DNA of 8,999 bases from Clostridiales bacterium (GCA_031282095.1 JAITEJ010000166.1:1-8999), one strand, 5' to 3'; shown: positions 1 to 7,500, numbered from the stretch's first letter. Program-made: numbers and translations. The notes: generated from the sequence alone by a model not told the origin.

Positions 1-938
1 GTCGTATGGGCTTTGATTATAAGTCGTGCGCGGTCTTGACGGCGATTAACGAACAGTCAAAGGATATTGCTCAAGGCGTAAACAGCGCGCTCGAATATGC
101 CGGCGACATAGCCGACAAAATCGGCGCGGGCGATCAGGGCATGATGTTCGGCTGCGCTTGCGATGAAACGCCGGAATTGATGCCGCTTCCCATAATGCTG
201 GCGCATAAGCTGACAAGACGTTTGACCGAGGTCAGAAAGACGGGGACTTTAAAGTATCTCCGTCCGGACGGCAAAGCGCAGGTCACCGTAGAATATGACG
301 GGGACAAAGCGAAACGAGTGGACGCCGTCGTTGTCTCTTCTCAGCACGACGAGGAAGTCGCGTATGACGATCTGAAGACGGATATATTGAAACATGTGAT
401 CAAAGCGGTAATTCCCGCGGAACTGTTGGATGAAAATACGAAATATTACATAAATCCCACGGGGAGGTTTGTCGTCGGCGGGCCCGCGGGCGACAGCGGC
501 GTCACAGGACGTAAAATAATAGTCGATACGTACGGCGGTTACTGCGCGCACGGCGGCGGGGCGATGTCCGGCAAGGATCCCACCAAGGTTGACAGAAGCG
601 GGCTTTATATGGCGCGCTACATATGTAAAAATCTTGTCGCGGCGGGCGCGGCGAAGCGTTGCGAATTAGAGATCGCTTATGCAATCGGCTGCGCGCACCC
701 CGTTTCCGTAACCGTCGATACTTTCGGCACGGGAACGGTAAGCGACGAAAGGATTATCGAGATTATAAGCAAGGTATTCGACTTAAGACCGTATTCGATT
801 ATCAAAAATTTGAACCTCAAAAAGCCGGTTTTTCGCGCGACGGCGAATTACGGTCATTTCGGACGGGAAGAATTTTCATGGGAGAAAACCGATAAGGTTG
901 ACGAAATCAGGTCTTTACTTGCCGAAACGGTCGAGTAA
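1..938 (+). CDS. metK: S-adenosylmethionine synthetase, 5'-truncated by the window edge
   Basis: The enzyme makes S-adenosylmethionine from ATP and L-methionine in the cytoplasm, releasing phosphate and pyrophosphate. The window holds the C-terminal ~311 residues; the first complete codon is at position 3. Full-length MetK is about 385-400 residues, so roughly 80 N-terminal residues lie upstream. The ATG at 6 is internal, because it falls in the conserved GFDYKSC...QSKDIAQGV segment. Family signatures are visible: the hexapeptide GAGDQG (first in [10 protein letters not shown]), the ATP/phosphate region [18 protein letters not shown], the glycine-rich [17 protein letters not shown], and the C-terminal [14 protein letters not shown]. 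The reading frame is intact to the TAA, and a strong terminator follows at 999. Identification is by motif recognition and is very secure. Confidence 0.97.
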   Translation, partial: RMGFDYKSCAVLTAINEQSKDIAQGVNSALEYAGDIADKIGAGDQGMMFGCACDETPELMPLPIMLAHKLTRRLTEVRKTGTLKYLRPDGKAQVTVEYDGDKAKRVDAVVVSSQHDEEVAYDDLKTDILKHVIKAVIPAELLDENTKYYINPTGRFVVGGPAGDSGVTGRKIIVDTYGGYCAHGGGAMSGKDPTKVDRSGLYMARYICKNLVAAGAAKRCELEIAYAIGCAHPVSVTVDTFGTGTVSDERIIEIISKVFDLRPYSIIKNLNLKKPVFRATANYGHFGREEFSWEKTDKVDEIRSLLAETVE

Positions 939-998
939 AACAGCTTTCGATATAAAACGGCAGCGCAATTATTGAAGCCGCCCCGAGAGAATACGAAC

Positions 999-1043
999 GA
1001 GCCGATAAGTTGCGGAGACCGCTTATCGGCTCAGATTTTATTT
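999..1043 (+). terminator. Intrinsic terminator after metK
   Basis: There is a perfect 11-bp stem, GAGCCGATAAG (999-1009) with CTTATCGGCTC (1022-1032). The apex can add a 3-bp CGG/CCG stem (1013-1015 with 1019-1021) closing an AGA loop. A T-rich tail, ATTTTATTT (1035-1043), follows. It lies 60 bp past the metK stop and before the recD2 leader, so it should end the metK transcript. The tail is interrupted by one A, so efficiency is uncertain. The bases from 939 to 998 show nothing else. Confidence 0.8.
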
Positions 1044-1090
1044 CCACGTTTTATTCTTTTTTGTGTCAGACAAGAGATATACCTGTAAGA

Positions 1091-1144
1091 ATGTCGTTAA
1101 AAGGCGAAGTCAAGGATATAATCCACACTACCCCGGCGAACTGA
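1091..1144 (+). pseudogene. Truncated recD2 start, copy 1 (17 codons)
   Basis: This ATG opens the same reading frame as recD2: MSLKGEVKDII, then HTTPAN and an in-frame TGA at 1142-1144. The Shine-Dalgarno equivalent here is degraded (CAAGAGATAT), so translation is doubtful. It is the most decayed of the three start modules and is best read as a duplicated 5' gene fragment, not a functional gene. Confidence 0.7.
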
Positions 1145-1225
1145 TACTTTATGGTAGAGGCGCTCTGTTGTGACGATCGTATCTGTTCTTTTTAGTGTCC
1201 GCAGACGGGAGATATACCTGTAAGA

Positions 1226-1330
1226 ATGTCGTTAAAAGGCGAAGTCAAGGATATAATCTATACCAACCCGGCAAACGGATATTCCGTGGTAGAGGCGCTC
1301 TGCTGCGACGATCGTAGCTGTTCTTTTTAG
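1226..1330 (+). pseudogene. Truncated recD2 start, copy 2 (34 codons), possible leader ORF
   Basis: This ATG has a GGGAGA Shine-Dalgarno-like element upstream (1207-1212). It encodes the first 23 residues of RecD2 identically, then diverges to ALCCDDRSCSF and stops at TAG 1328-1330. The final G of that TAG is also the first base of a GTG (1330-1332) that is in frame with recD2. Termination here could therefore allow reinitiation into the helicase. That is inference; it may simply be a duplicated gene fragment. Peptide production has not been shown. Confidence 0.6.
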
Positions 1331-1341
1331 TGTCCGCAGAC

Positions 1342-1347
1342 GGGAGG
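1342..1347 (+). promoter_or_regulatory. Ribosome-binding site selecting the recD2 ATG at 1360
   Basis: GGGAGG lies 12 bases before ATG 1360 and is the best Shine-Dalgarno match among the three start modules (copy 2 has GGGAGA, copy 1 AAGAGA). It lies downstream of the alternative in-frame GTG at 1330, which argues for the ATG as the main start. Confidence 0.65.
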
Positions 1348-1359
1348 CATACCTGTAAA

Positions 1360-3561
1360 ATGTCGTTAAAAGGTGAAGTCAAGGATATAATCTATACCAA
1401 CCCGGCAAACGGATATTCCGTGGTCGAGGTACTTTGCGACGGTCAGAAACACACGGCGGTGGGGATATTTCCCCCCGTGCACGAGGGTGAAATTCTTGAG
1501 TTAGAAGGCGACTGGACTACTCACAAGGGCTACGGCAGGCAGTTCGCGGTCACGAATGTAAGGATCGGTATGCCTACCTCGCAGGAGGCGATGAAGAAAT
1601 ATCTTTCCGGCGGCTTGATAAAGGGCTTGGGAGAGGTTACGGCGGCGAACATCGTCAACAAATACGGCGCGGCTTCTTTTGAGGTCATGAACCATCCCGT
1701 ACAACTTGCTAAGGTCAAGGGAATAAGCCTTAAAAAAGCGACCGAATTCGGATTGCAGTTTCAGAAAATGAAGAGTATGCAGGAAATCATAATATATCTG
1801 CAAAATTTTTCTATTTCCATCAATTTGGCTCTTAAAATATATAAAACATACGAATCGTCTACACAAGCCGTCATAAAACAAAACCCGTACAAACTTGTGG
1901 ACGACATAGAGGGCGTGGGCTTTCAGACCGCGGACAAGATCGCGCGGGAATCGGGAATCGCTCCAGACAGCGAATACCGCATATCTGCGGCTGTAATTCA
2001 TCTCTTAAAAGAAGCGGTCACTCAGCAGGGGCATACCTATCTGCCTTTTGACAAACTTACGGCGGCGGCTAATGAGCTTTTAGGCTATTCCGAGGACTTG
2101 ACGGAACGTATAGAGGCTGCGATAGTGAACCTAAGTTTCACGGGAGAGGTGCGCACGGAAAAGTTGCCCGAACATACGGCGGTAGCTTTGACACGCAACT
2201 ACGAAACGGAGAAGAGCATAGCGCGGCGTATGCTGAGGCTTCTCGGAGAATGTCCCGATATATTCGCCGGCGTGGATGAGGATATATCGCGCTTTGAGGC
2301 GGAAACGGGCTTCGTCCTGCACGGCAAACAACGCGAAGCCGTGAAAAATTCCGTAAACAGCGGCGTGCATATCATCACCGGAGGTCCCGGCACCGGCAAA
2401 ACCACTATAATAAAGGCAATCATTCACGTTATTAAAAATTTACGGCTTTCTTTCGCGCTTTGCGCGCCGACGGGACGCGCCGCCAAACGTTTGCAGGAAG
2501 CGTCCGGCGAAGACGCGAAAACAATACACCGGCTTTTGGAATTGGACTTTTCGGGCGGACGCGAACGTCCGGCTTTCGGCGATTCGTCCAAAATAGCCGC
2601 AAACGTAGTTATAGTGGACGAGGTCAGTATGGCGGACGAATTCGTGTTTAACGCGCTTATCAAGGCGTTGGAACACGGCGCAAGACTGATTTTGGTGGGC
2701 GATAAGGATCAATTGCCATCCGTAGGCGCGGGAAATGTTCTGGCGGATTTGATAGCCTGCGGCAAGTTCGGCGTCACCTATCTGACGGAGATTTACCGGC
2801 AGGAAAAGGAAAGTTCCATAGTTATAAACGCGCACGCGATAAATAAGGGACGTATGTTTAAAACCGATAATTCATCGGACGATTTCTTTTTCCGCGAAAC
2901 GCAAGAGCCTCAAGATATTTTGGATACCGTCACGGATATGTGTCTGAACCGTCTGCCTAAATTCCTGGGCGTGCGTCCGCAGGACATACAGATACTTTGT
3001 CCCATGAAGAAAGGCGTCGCCGGCGTAAACAACATAAATAAGACGATACAAGACAAAATCAACCCCGGCAGATCCGACCGCCGCGAGATAAAAAACGGCG
3101 ACTTCGTTTTCCGCGAGGGTGATAAGGTCATGCAAACATCCAACAACTATCAGCAGGAATGGTTGGTTACTAAGAAAGACCGCATTGAATCGGGCGTGGG
3201 CGTATACAACGGCGACGTAGGTTATATCGAGCGGATTAATAATCAGAATTTAGAATTTACCGTGCGTTTTGACGATGATAAAGTGGCTGTTTATTCGTTT
3301 TCCGATATAGACCAGCTTACGCTGTCATACGCCGTCAGCATACATAAAAGTCAGGGGAGCGAGTTCGACGCGGCGATAATATCCGTCACGAACGCGCCGC
3401 CGATGCTGTTGACGCGCAACCTGCTTTATACGGCCGTCACGCGCGCCAAAAGGCTGGTTGTGCTTGTCGGTCCGCCCGCGGTATTCGAACGCATGGTAAA
3501 GAATAACTACACGGCTAACAGATATACCCTTCTTCGCGTTATGTTCGAAACGGGCGTGTAA
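1360..3561 (+). CDS. recD2: RecD2-type ATP-dependent 5'-3' DNA helicase (SF1B, RecD/TraA family)
   Basis: The protein is 733 residues from ATG 1360. I prefer this start to the in-frame GTG at 1330 because MSLKGEVKDIIY is a normal RecD2 N-terminus and GGGAGG precedes it. Order of domains: an N-terminal OB-like region (1 to ~80); helix-hairpin-helix motifs (GLIKGLGEVTAANIV, ~85-100, and GVGFQTADKIA, ~185-195); then the helicase core. In the core are Walker A GGPGTGKTT (341-349), motif Ia APTGRAAKRL, Walker B IVDEVSM (418-424), motif III LVGDKDQLP (~445-453), EIYRQ, HKSQGSE (662-668) and LLYTAVTRAKRL (688-699). RecD2 proteins act without RecBC in DNA repair and replication-fork maintenance; the exact role here is inferred from family. 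Length is normal. comF follows after 13 bp. The 5' end is preceded by two broken copies of its own start. Confidence 0.95.
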   Translation: MSLKGEVKDIIYTNPANGYSVVEVLCDGQKHTAVGIFPPVHEGEILELEGDWTTHKGYGRQFAVTNVRIGMPTSQEAMKKYLSGGLIKGLGEVTAANIVNKYGAASFEVMNHPVQLAKVKGISLKKATEFGLQFQKMKSMQEIIIYLQNFSISINLALKIYKTYESSTQAVIKQNPYKLVDDIEGVGFQTADKIARESGIAPDSEYRISAAVIHLLKEAVTQQGHTYLPFDKLTAAANELLGYSEDLTERIEAAIVNLSFTGEVRTEKLPEHTAVALTRNYETEKSIARRMLRLLGECPDIFAGVDEDISRFEAETGFVLHGKQREAVKNSVNSGVHIITGGPGTGKTTIIKAIIHVIKNLRLSFALCAPTGRAAKRLQEASGEDAKTIHRLLELDFSGGRERPAFGDSSKIAANVVIVDEVSMADEFVFNALIKALEHGARLILVGDKDQLPSVGAGNVLADLIACGKFGVTYLTEIYRQEKESSIVINAHAINKGRMFKTDNSSDDFFFRETQEPQDILDTVTDMCLNRLPKFLGVRPQDIQILCPMKKGVAGVNNINKTIQDKINPGRSDRREIKNGDFVFREGDKVMQTSNNYQQEWLVTKKDRIESGVGVYNGDVGYIERINNQNLEFTVRFDDDKVAVYSFSDIDQLTLSYAVSIHKSQGSEFDAAIISVTNAPPMLLTRNLLYTAVTRAKRLVVLVGPPAVFERMVKNNYTANRYTLLRVMFETGV

Positions 3562-3574
3562 ATCAGGTAAAATT

Positions 3575-4372
3575 TTGTCGGACGTAAAGATACGGTTTTC
3601 TGAATTTATAAAGCGCGTGCTTATAAGCTTTAAGAACGCGCTCTATCCGCCGGACATAACTTGCGACGCTTGCGGCGGCGAGTTGCAAGGCGATTCGCGT
3701 TATCGCCTTTGCGGGGAATGTATCGATAAAATTCCACTTATCAAGGAGGGCGACAAGGTGTGCCCTCAATGCGGAGTTCCCGTTAAGAACGAGGCTGTAT
3801 TCTGTTTGCGCTGCCAAAACACCCAAAGTAATTTTGAATTTAACCGCGCGCCTCTTGTTTATGAGGGTTTGGGCGTTCAACTGGTGCATAAATTGAAATT
3901 CGGAGGTCAAAAATATTTGTCGGAATCCTTGTCCGCTATGCTTGCCGACTGTTTTATCGCCAACGGCATTCCCGCCGATCTCATACTTTACGTACCCATG
4001 ACCAAGAAGGAACAGCGCGCACGCGGCTTTAATCAATCGGAATTGTTGGCGGCCGCGCTTGCCGCCCGTCTGAATCTGCCTTTGTCGCACGCGCTCCTGA
4101 AGATTAAGGAAACGAAAGGACAACGCGGTCTGTCCGGTTCGGAAAGACGCAAAAATCTGGACGGCGCGTTTCACGCTCTGCCGGAGGTTTACGGGAAGAC
4201 GTGTCTTATTGTCGACGACGTGTTTACGACCGGCGCAACGATAAACGAAGCCGCATACGCTCTGCGCCGCGCCCGCGCGAAGGACGTGTATTCCCTTACA
4301 TTGTGCATTACCGCGTTAAAGCCGGAAGGTGAAAAGCTTGAGGCTCATGAACTGCCTACGGGAGAGGAATAG
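3575..4372 (+). CDS. comF: ComF-family protein: double zinc ribbon plus phosphoribosyltransferase domain
   Basis: The protein is 265 residues from a TTG start at 3575, preceded by a weak AGGT (3565-3568). No ATG or GTG precedes the zinc region in this frame, and the first in-frame ATG is far inside the protein. Eight cysteines in four CxxC pairs (30/33, 46/49, 63/66, 77/80) form the N-terminal zinc-binding part. RARGFNQSELLA (148-159) is the ComF family signature. CLIVDDVFTTGAT (210-222) is the PRPP-binding loop of type I phosphoribosyltransferases. Family members (ComFC, GntX) take part in natural DNA uptake or in using DNA as nutrient; the substrate is not known here. The gene begins 13 bp after recD2, so co-transcription and coupling are likely. 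The stop codon TAG lies inside the first degenerate unit of the following 44-bp repeat, so the last few codons may be repeat-derived. Confidence 0.92.
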   Translation: MSDVKIRFSEFIKRVLISFKNALYPPDITCDACGGELQGDSRYRLCGECIDKIPLIKEGDKVCPQCGVPVKNEAVFCLRCQNTQSNFEFNRAPLVYEGLGVQLVHKLKFGGQKYLSESLSAMLADCFIANGIPADLILYVPMTKKEQRARGFNQSELLAAALAARLNLPLSHALLKIKETKGQRGLSGSERRKNLDGAFHALPEVYGKTCLIVDDVFTTGATINEAAYALRRARAKDVYSLTLCITALKPEGEKLEAHELPTGEE

Positions 4373-4632
4373 AGATACCGCGGGGAACGTCGATACAGCA
4401 AACGGTCGGCGTACGGAGCAGAGATAACGTACGTCAATATTGTAAGCGGACGGAATACGGAACAGAGGGACTGCGAGCGTCCATGTCGCCAGACGGCATA
4501 CGGAAAGAGATACCGGGAGCGTCAATATCGCAAACGAACGGCATGCGGAACAGAGGGACTGCGAGCGTCCATGTCGCCAGACGGCATACGGAACAGAGAT
4601 ACCGGGAGCGTCAATATCATAATGCGGACGGC
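4366..4632. repeat. ~44-bp tandem repeat, about six units, with an alternating two-unit pattern
   Basis: An anchor resembling CGGAACAGAG recurs near 4370, 4419, 4463, 4505, 4551 and 4594 (steps 49, 44, 42, 46, 43). Two unit types alternate. Type A reads AGAGATACCGGGAGCGTCAA..., and type B reads AGAGGGACTGCGAGCGTCCA... The B+A pair is itself duplicated: 4458-4505 and 4546-4593 are identical over 48 bases, 88 bp apart. The first units are the most degenerate, and the comF stop codon (4370-4372) lies in the first. There are no unique spacers, so it is not a CRISPR array, and no open frame runs through it. This fills most of the comF-secA gap; its function is unknown. Confidence 0.9.
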
Positions 4633-4659
4633 AAGTGTAAGAAATGAAAATACCGAGAT

Positions 4660-4688
4660 TTGACTTTTGCGGTATTATGTTATATAAT
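4660..4688 (+). promoter_or_regulatory. SigA/sigma-70 promoter of secA
   Basis: The -35 box is TTGACT (4660-4665), the spacer is exactly 17 bp, and the -10 box is TATAAT (4683-4688). This is one base away from consensus. Transcription should begin near 4694-4697, giving a leader of about 100 bases before the secA ATG at 4793. It lies just downstream of the 44-bp repeats, so secA has its own promoter and does not depend on the recD2-comF transcript. Confidence 0.88.
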
Positions 4689-4724
4689 TAAAAATGTTTA
4701 TGTACGAGTAATAGATACGTTGGA

Positions 4725-4774
4725 GCCGTGAACGGAAACGGCGGCGACGCGAAAGCGGTTTCATGCCCGAAACC
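4725..4774 (+). promoter_or_regulatory. Two hairpins in the secA 5' leader
   Basis: Hairpin 1 is GCCGT (4725-4729) with ACGGC (4738-4742). Hairpin 2 is GGTTTC (4757-4762), loop ATGCCC, GAAACC (4769-4774), ending only 6 bases before the secA Shine-Dalgarno. An alternative pairing GAAA (4751-4754) with TTTC (4759-4762) would exclude hairpin 2. This could modulate secA translation, but it matches no regulatory RNA family I recognise, and such short stems can occur by chance. Confidence 0.35.
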
Positions 4775-4780
4775 AATATA

Positions 4781-4785
4781 AGGAG
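4781..4785 (+). promoter_or_regulatory. Ribosome-binding site selecting the secA ATG at 4793
   Basis: AGGAG lies 7 bases before ATG 4793, which is ideal spacing. The alternative in-frame ATG at 4763 has no Shine-Dalgarno and sits in the loop of a hairpin, so it is rejected as the start. Confidence 0.85.
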
Positions 4786-4792
4786 AATAAAG

Positions 4793-7480
4793 ATGGCATC
4801 CTTTTTAAAAAAGCTGTTCGCTTCTGCGAACGACCGTCAGGTCGCAAGAATAAGGAAAAAGGCGCTTAAGGTGGACGAACTTGCAGATTTATACTCGGCA
4901 ATGTCCGATGAGGAATTGCAAGGCGTCACCGCGAGGCTGAAGGAAAGGCTCGCCGGCGGCGAAACCTTAGACGATATTTTGCCGGACGCTTATGCGGCGG
5001 TTCGCGAGGCGGCGACCCGCACGTTGCATATGCGGCACTACTTCGTGCAGGTTATCGGCGGCATCTGTCTGCATCAAGGGCGCATCGCGGAAATGGCTAC
5101 GGGCGAAGGTAAGACGCTGGTCGCCACAATGCCGGCGTATCTCAACGCGTTAAGCGGAGAGGGCGTTCACATAGTGACGGTAAACGACTACCTGGCGCGC
5201 CGCGACGCCGAGTGGATGGGTAAGATATATAAGTTTTTGGGGCTTACCGTGGGGGTAATAGTGCCGCAAATGCCTTTTAAGGCTAAGAAAGACGCGTATG
5301 CCGCCGACATAACCTATTGCACGAACAGCGAACTCGGCTTTGATTTTCTGCGCGACAATATGGCGCTGCATAAACGGGATAAGGTTCAGCGCTCCCTGAA
5401 TTTTGCAATCGTAGACGAAGTAGACAGCATTTTGGTGGATGAGGCGCGCACGCCGCTCATAATTTCCGGCCGCGGCGATAAGTCGTCCGATTTGTATGTT
5501 CACGCCAACAGATTTGCCAAAACTTTGAGAGAGGAAGAGGATTTCACGATCGCGTGGAAGGAGAAAACCGTTTCTCTGACCGAGAGCGGCATAGCTAAAG
5601 CCGAAAAATATTTCAAAATCGAGAATCTGGCGGACATAGAGCATACCGACCTAAACCATCATATCAACATAGCCTTAAAAGCGCATCACCTCATGAAGAA
5701 GGACGGCGACTACATCGTAAACGACGGTCAAGTGGTTATAGTAGATGAGAATACCGGTCGTATTATGGTGGGGCGGCGTTACAGCGACGGTTTGCATCAG
5801 GCAATCGAGGCCAAGGAAAACGTCCGTATAAATTCCGAAAACCGCACGGTCGCCACAATAACATATCAGAACTTCTTCAGAATGTATAAGAAGCTGTCAG
5901 GTATGACGGGTACCGCCAAAACGGAAGAGGACGAATTCCGCGACATCTACAACATCGACGTCGTCGTACTTCCCACGAATCTGCCGTCGCAGAGAAAGGA
6001 TGAACACGACCGCATTTACACGGGCGTAAAGGGTAAGCTTGCCGCGGTGGTCGGGGAAATTGAGGAATGCTATTCGCGGGGGCAGCCGGTGCTTGCCGGT
6101 ACGGTTTCGGTGGAAAAATCCGAGGAACTGTCAAAACTTCTGCACGGCAAGCGAATTCCGCATAACGTGCTGAACGCTAAGAATCACGAACGCGAAGCGG
6201 AAATAGTCGCGCAGGCGGGCAGGCTTAAGACGATCACGATAGCCACCAACATGGCGGGACGCGGTACCGACATAGTTTTAGGCGGCAATCCCGAATTCCA
6301 GGCTAAGTCTAAGATGGAAAAGGACGGCTATCCGAAAGAATTGATTGAGAAAGTCACCTCCTTTATCGCGCTTTCGGACGAAAAAGAGCAAGAAGCCCGT
6401 TGTGAGTACGAACGCCACTTTAAAGCGTTCTCGGAAATTTGCGCCGCCGAAAAGGAAGAGGTCAAGTCTTTGGGCGGTCTGCGCATAATCGGCACCGAAC
6501 GCCACGAGAGCCGTCGTATCGACAATCAGCTGCGGGGCCGCGCGGGGCGCCAGGGCGATCCCGGTTCCACGGTGTTCTTCATTTCCCTTGAGGACGACAT
6601 CGCTAAGATTTTCGGCGGGGATTACTTAAAGAAAATCGTCGCGGGCATGCATTTGGACGAGAACACCCCCATAACAAGCGGTATAATCACCAAACAAATA
6701 GAAAGCGCGCAAAGACGCGTAGAGGGGCGCAATTTCTCGATAAGAAAGACGGTCCTGAGCTACGACGACGTTATGAACGTGCAGCGCGAGCTTATCTATA
6801 AGGAACGCTCCAATGTTCTGGACGGATTGCCCGTACACGAACAAATACTTAAAATGATTCCGCCCATAGCGCAGGAAATTATAGCGCACTACGCCGATTA
6901 TAACGTGGATTACCACGACTGGGACTATACGGAATTTAACGCGGCGCTTGAGGATAAGTTGCTGCCGGACGGTACGTCGTTGATTACGCCGGAGCTTGCG
7001 TCCGGTTACGACGTCTATAAGATAAAGGAAGCCGTAGTGAAACGCGCGGAGGAAGAATATGAGAATAAAATCGCCGCGCTCAAAGATGCCGGCTTTGATT
7101 TTGATGACTTTGAACGCGTAGTGTTGCTGAAATGCGTCGATTCCAAGTGGATTGACCACCTTTCTTCTATCGAGGCGTTGCGCCAAGGCATAGGCTTGCG
7201 CGGTTACGGACAACAAGACCCGGTGGTCGCGTACCGCAAAGAAGCTTTCGATATGTTTGAGGAAATGGTGGAGCGCATCCACACGGAAACGGTACAAATC
7301 CTCCTGAAAATCAAGTTTGAGATAACGGAAAACGAAAACGGCGAAAAAGAAGTCGTGACCGGCAAAAAAGCCGCCGCCAAGCCGAAGCTCCGTCCGACCG
7401 TGTCACTGAAGTCCGTCGGACGTAACGATCCGTGTCCTTGCGGATCCGGAAAGAAATACAAAAACTGCTGCGGAAAGTGA
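4793..7480 (+). CDS. secA: Preprotein translocase motor ATPase SecA
   Basis: The protein is 895 residues from ATG 4793 (E. coli SecA is 901). SecA binds SecYEG at the membrane and uses ATP to drive unfolded secretory proteins through the channel. Visible elements: Walker A MATGEGKT (101-108), the TVNDYLARRDAEWM motif, Walker B VDEVDS (207-212) followed by ILVDEARTPLIISG, the GMTGTAKTE motif at the second nucleotide-binding fold, TNMAGRGTD (485-493), and the arginine-finger region QLRGRAGRQGDPGS. The helical scaffold and wing regions follow, with the LRQGIGLRGYGQQDP segment near the end. The C-terminus is a SEC-C zinc motif, RNDPCPCGSGKKYKNCCGK (877-895), with Cys 881, 883, 892 and the neighbouring Cys 893; it binds zinc and, in other bacteria, SecB or the ribosome. 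There is no frameshift or missing motif. It has its own promoter and leader. Confidence 0.98.
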   Translation: MASFLKKLFASANDRQVARIRKKALKVDELADLYSAMSDEELQGVTARLKERLAGGETLDDILPDAYAAVREAATRTLHMRHYFVQVIGGICLHQGRIAEMATGEGKTLVATMPAYLNALSGEGVHIVTVNDYLARRDAEWMGKIYKFLGLTVGVIVPQMPFKAKKDAYAADITYCTNSELGFDFLRDNMALHKRDKVQRSLNFAIVDEVDSILVDEARTPLIISGRGDKSSDLYVHANRFAKTLREEEDFTIAWKEKTVSLTESGIAKAEKYFKIENLADIEHTDLNHHINIALKAHHLMKKDGDYIVNDGQVVIVDENTGRIMVGRRYSDGLHQAIEAKENVRINSENRTVATITYQNFFRMYKKLSGMTGTAKTEEDEFRDIYNIDVVVLPTNLPSQRKDEHDRIYTGVKGKLAAVVGEIEECYSRGQPVLAGTVSVEKSEELSKLLHGKRIPHNVLNAKNHEREAEIVAQAGRLKTITIATNMAGRGTDIVLGGNPEFQAKSKMEKDGYPKELIEKVTSFIALSDEKEQEARCEYERHFKAFSEICAAEKEEVKSLGGLRIIGTERHESRRIDNQLRGRAGRQGDPGSTVFFISLEDDIAKIFGGDYLKKIVAGMHLDENTPITSGIITKQIESAQRRVEGRNFSIRKTVLSYDDVMNVQRELIYKERSNVLDGLPVHEQILKMIPPIAQEIIAHYADYNVDYHDWDYTEFNAALEDKLLPDGTSLITPELASGYDVYKIKEAVVKRAEEEYENKIAALKDAGFDFDDFERVVLLKCVDSKWIDHLSSIEALRQGIGLRGYGQQDPVVAYRKEAFDMFEEMVERIHTETVQILLKIKFEITENENGEKEVVTGKKAAAKPKLRPTVSLKSVGRNDPCPCGSGKKYKNCCGK

Positions 7481-7500
7481 CGCGGTTCGGTTGTTTCAGC

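Larger units (their letters stand above)
1054..1446. repeat. Three tandem copies of the recD2 start module (~134 bp)
   Basis: The module runs from a TTCTTTTT tract through a purine-rich Shine-Dalgarno region, the CCTGTAAGA leader, an ATG, and about 30 codons of recD2. Copies begin near 1054, 1186 and 1321, with their ATGs at 1091, 1226 and 1360 (offsets 135 and 134 bp). Copies 2 and 3 are almost identical through GATATTCCGTGGT. Copy 1 is more diverged. Copies 1 and 2 share a distal segment (GAGGCGCTCTG...GACGATCGTA) that differs from the real gene, so they probably arose by a later duplication of an already diverged copy. Only copy 3 continues into the full helicase. Function of the extra copies is unknown; they may be a decaying duplication or a leader. 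Confidence 0.93.

Noticed and set aside
1161..1196. Terminator in recD2 start modules (ACGATCGT palindrome followed by TTCTTTTT)
   Set aside because: The palindrome leaves only 2-4 pairs around a loop with mismatches, too weak for an intrinsic terminator.
1195..1220. Relationship between the recD2 leader (CAGACGGGAGATATACC) and the 44-bp repeat (ACGGAACAGAGATACC)
   Set aside because: The shared part is short and needs several gaps; treated as coincidence.
1330..1359. GTG 1330 as the main recD2 start
   Set aside because: The 10 extra residues are encoded by duplicated leader DNA including the Shine-Dalgarno itself; ATG 1360 gives a family-like N-terminus. It remains possible as a coupled secondary start.
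4373..4632. Possible CRISPR array from the periodic 44-bp units
   Set aside because: The whole unit repeats, including what would be spacers; there are no unique spacers of constant length, no leader and no cas genes.
4694..4711. Five-codon ORF MFMYE at the secA transcript start
   Set aside because: It sits at or before the predicted transcript start with no ribosome-binding site.
4763..4792. ATG 4763 as secA start
   Set aside because: No Shine-Dalgarno before it, and the added MPETNIRRIK contains the AGGAG site used for ATG 4793.
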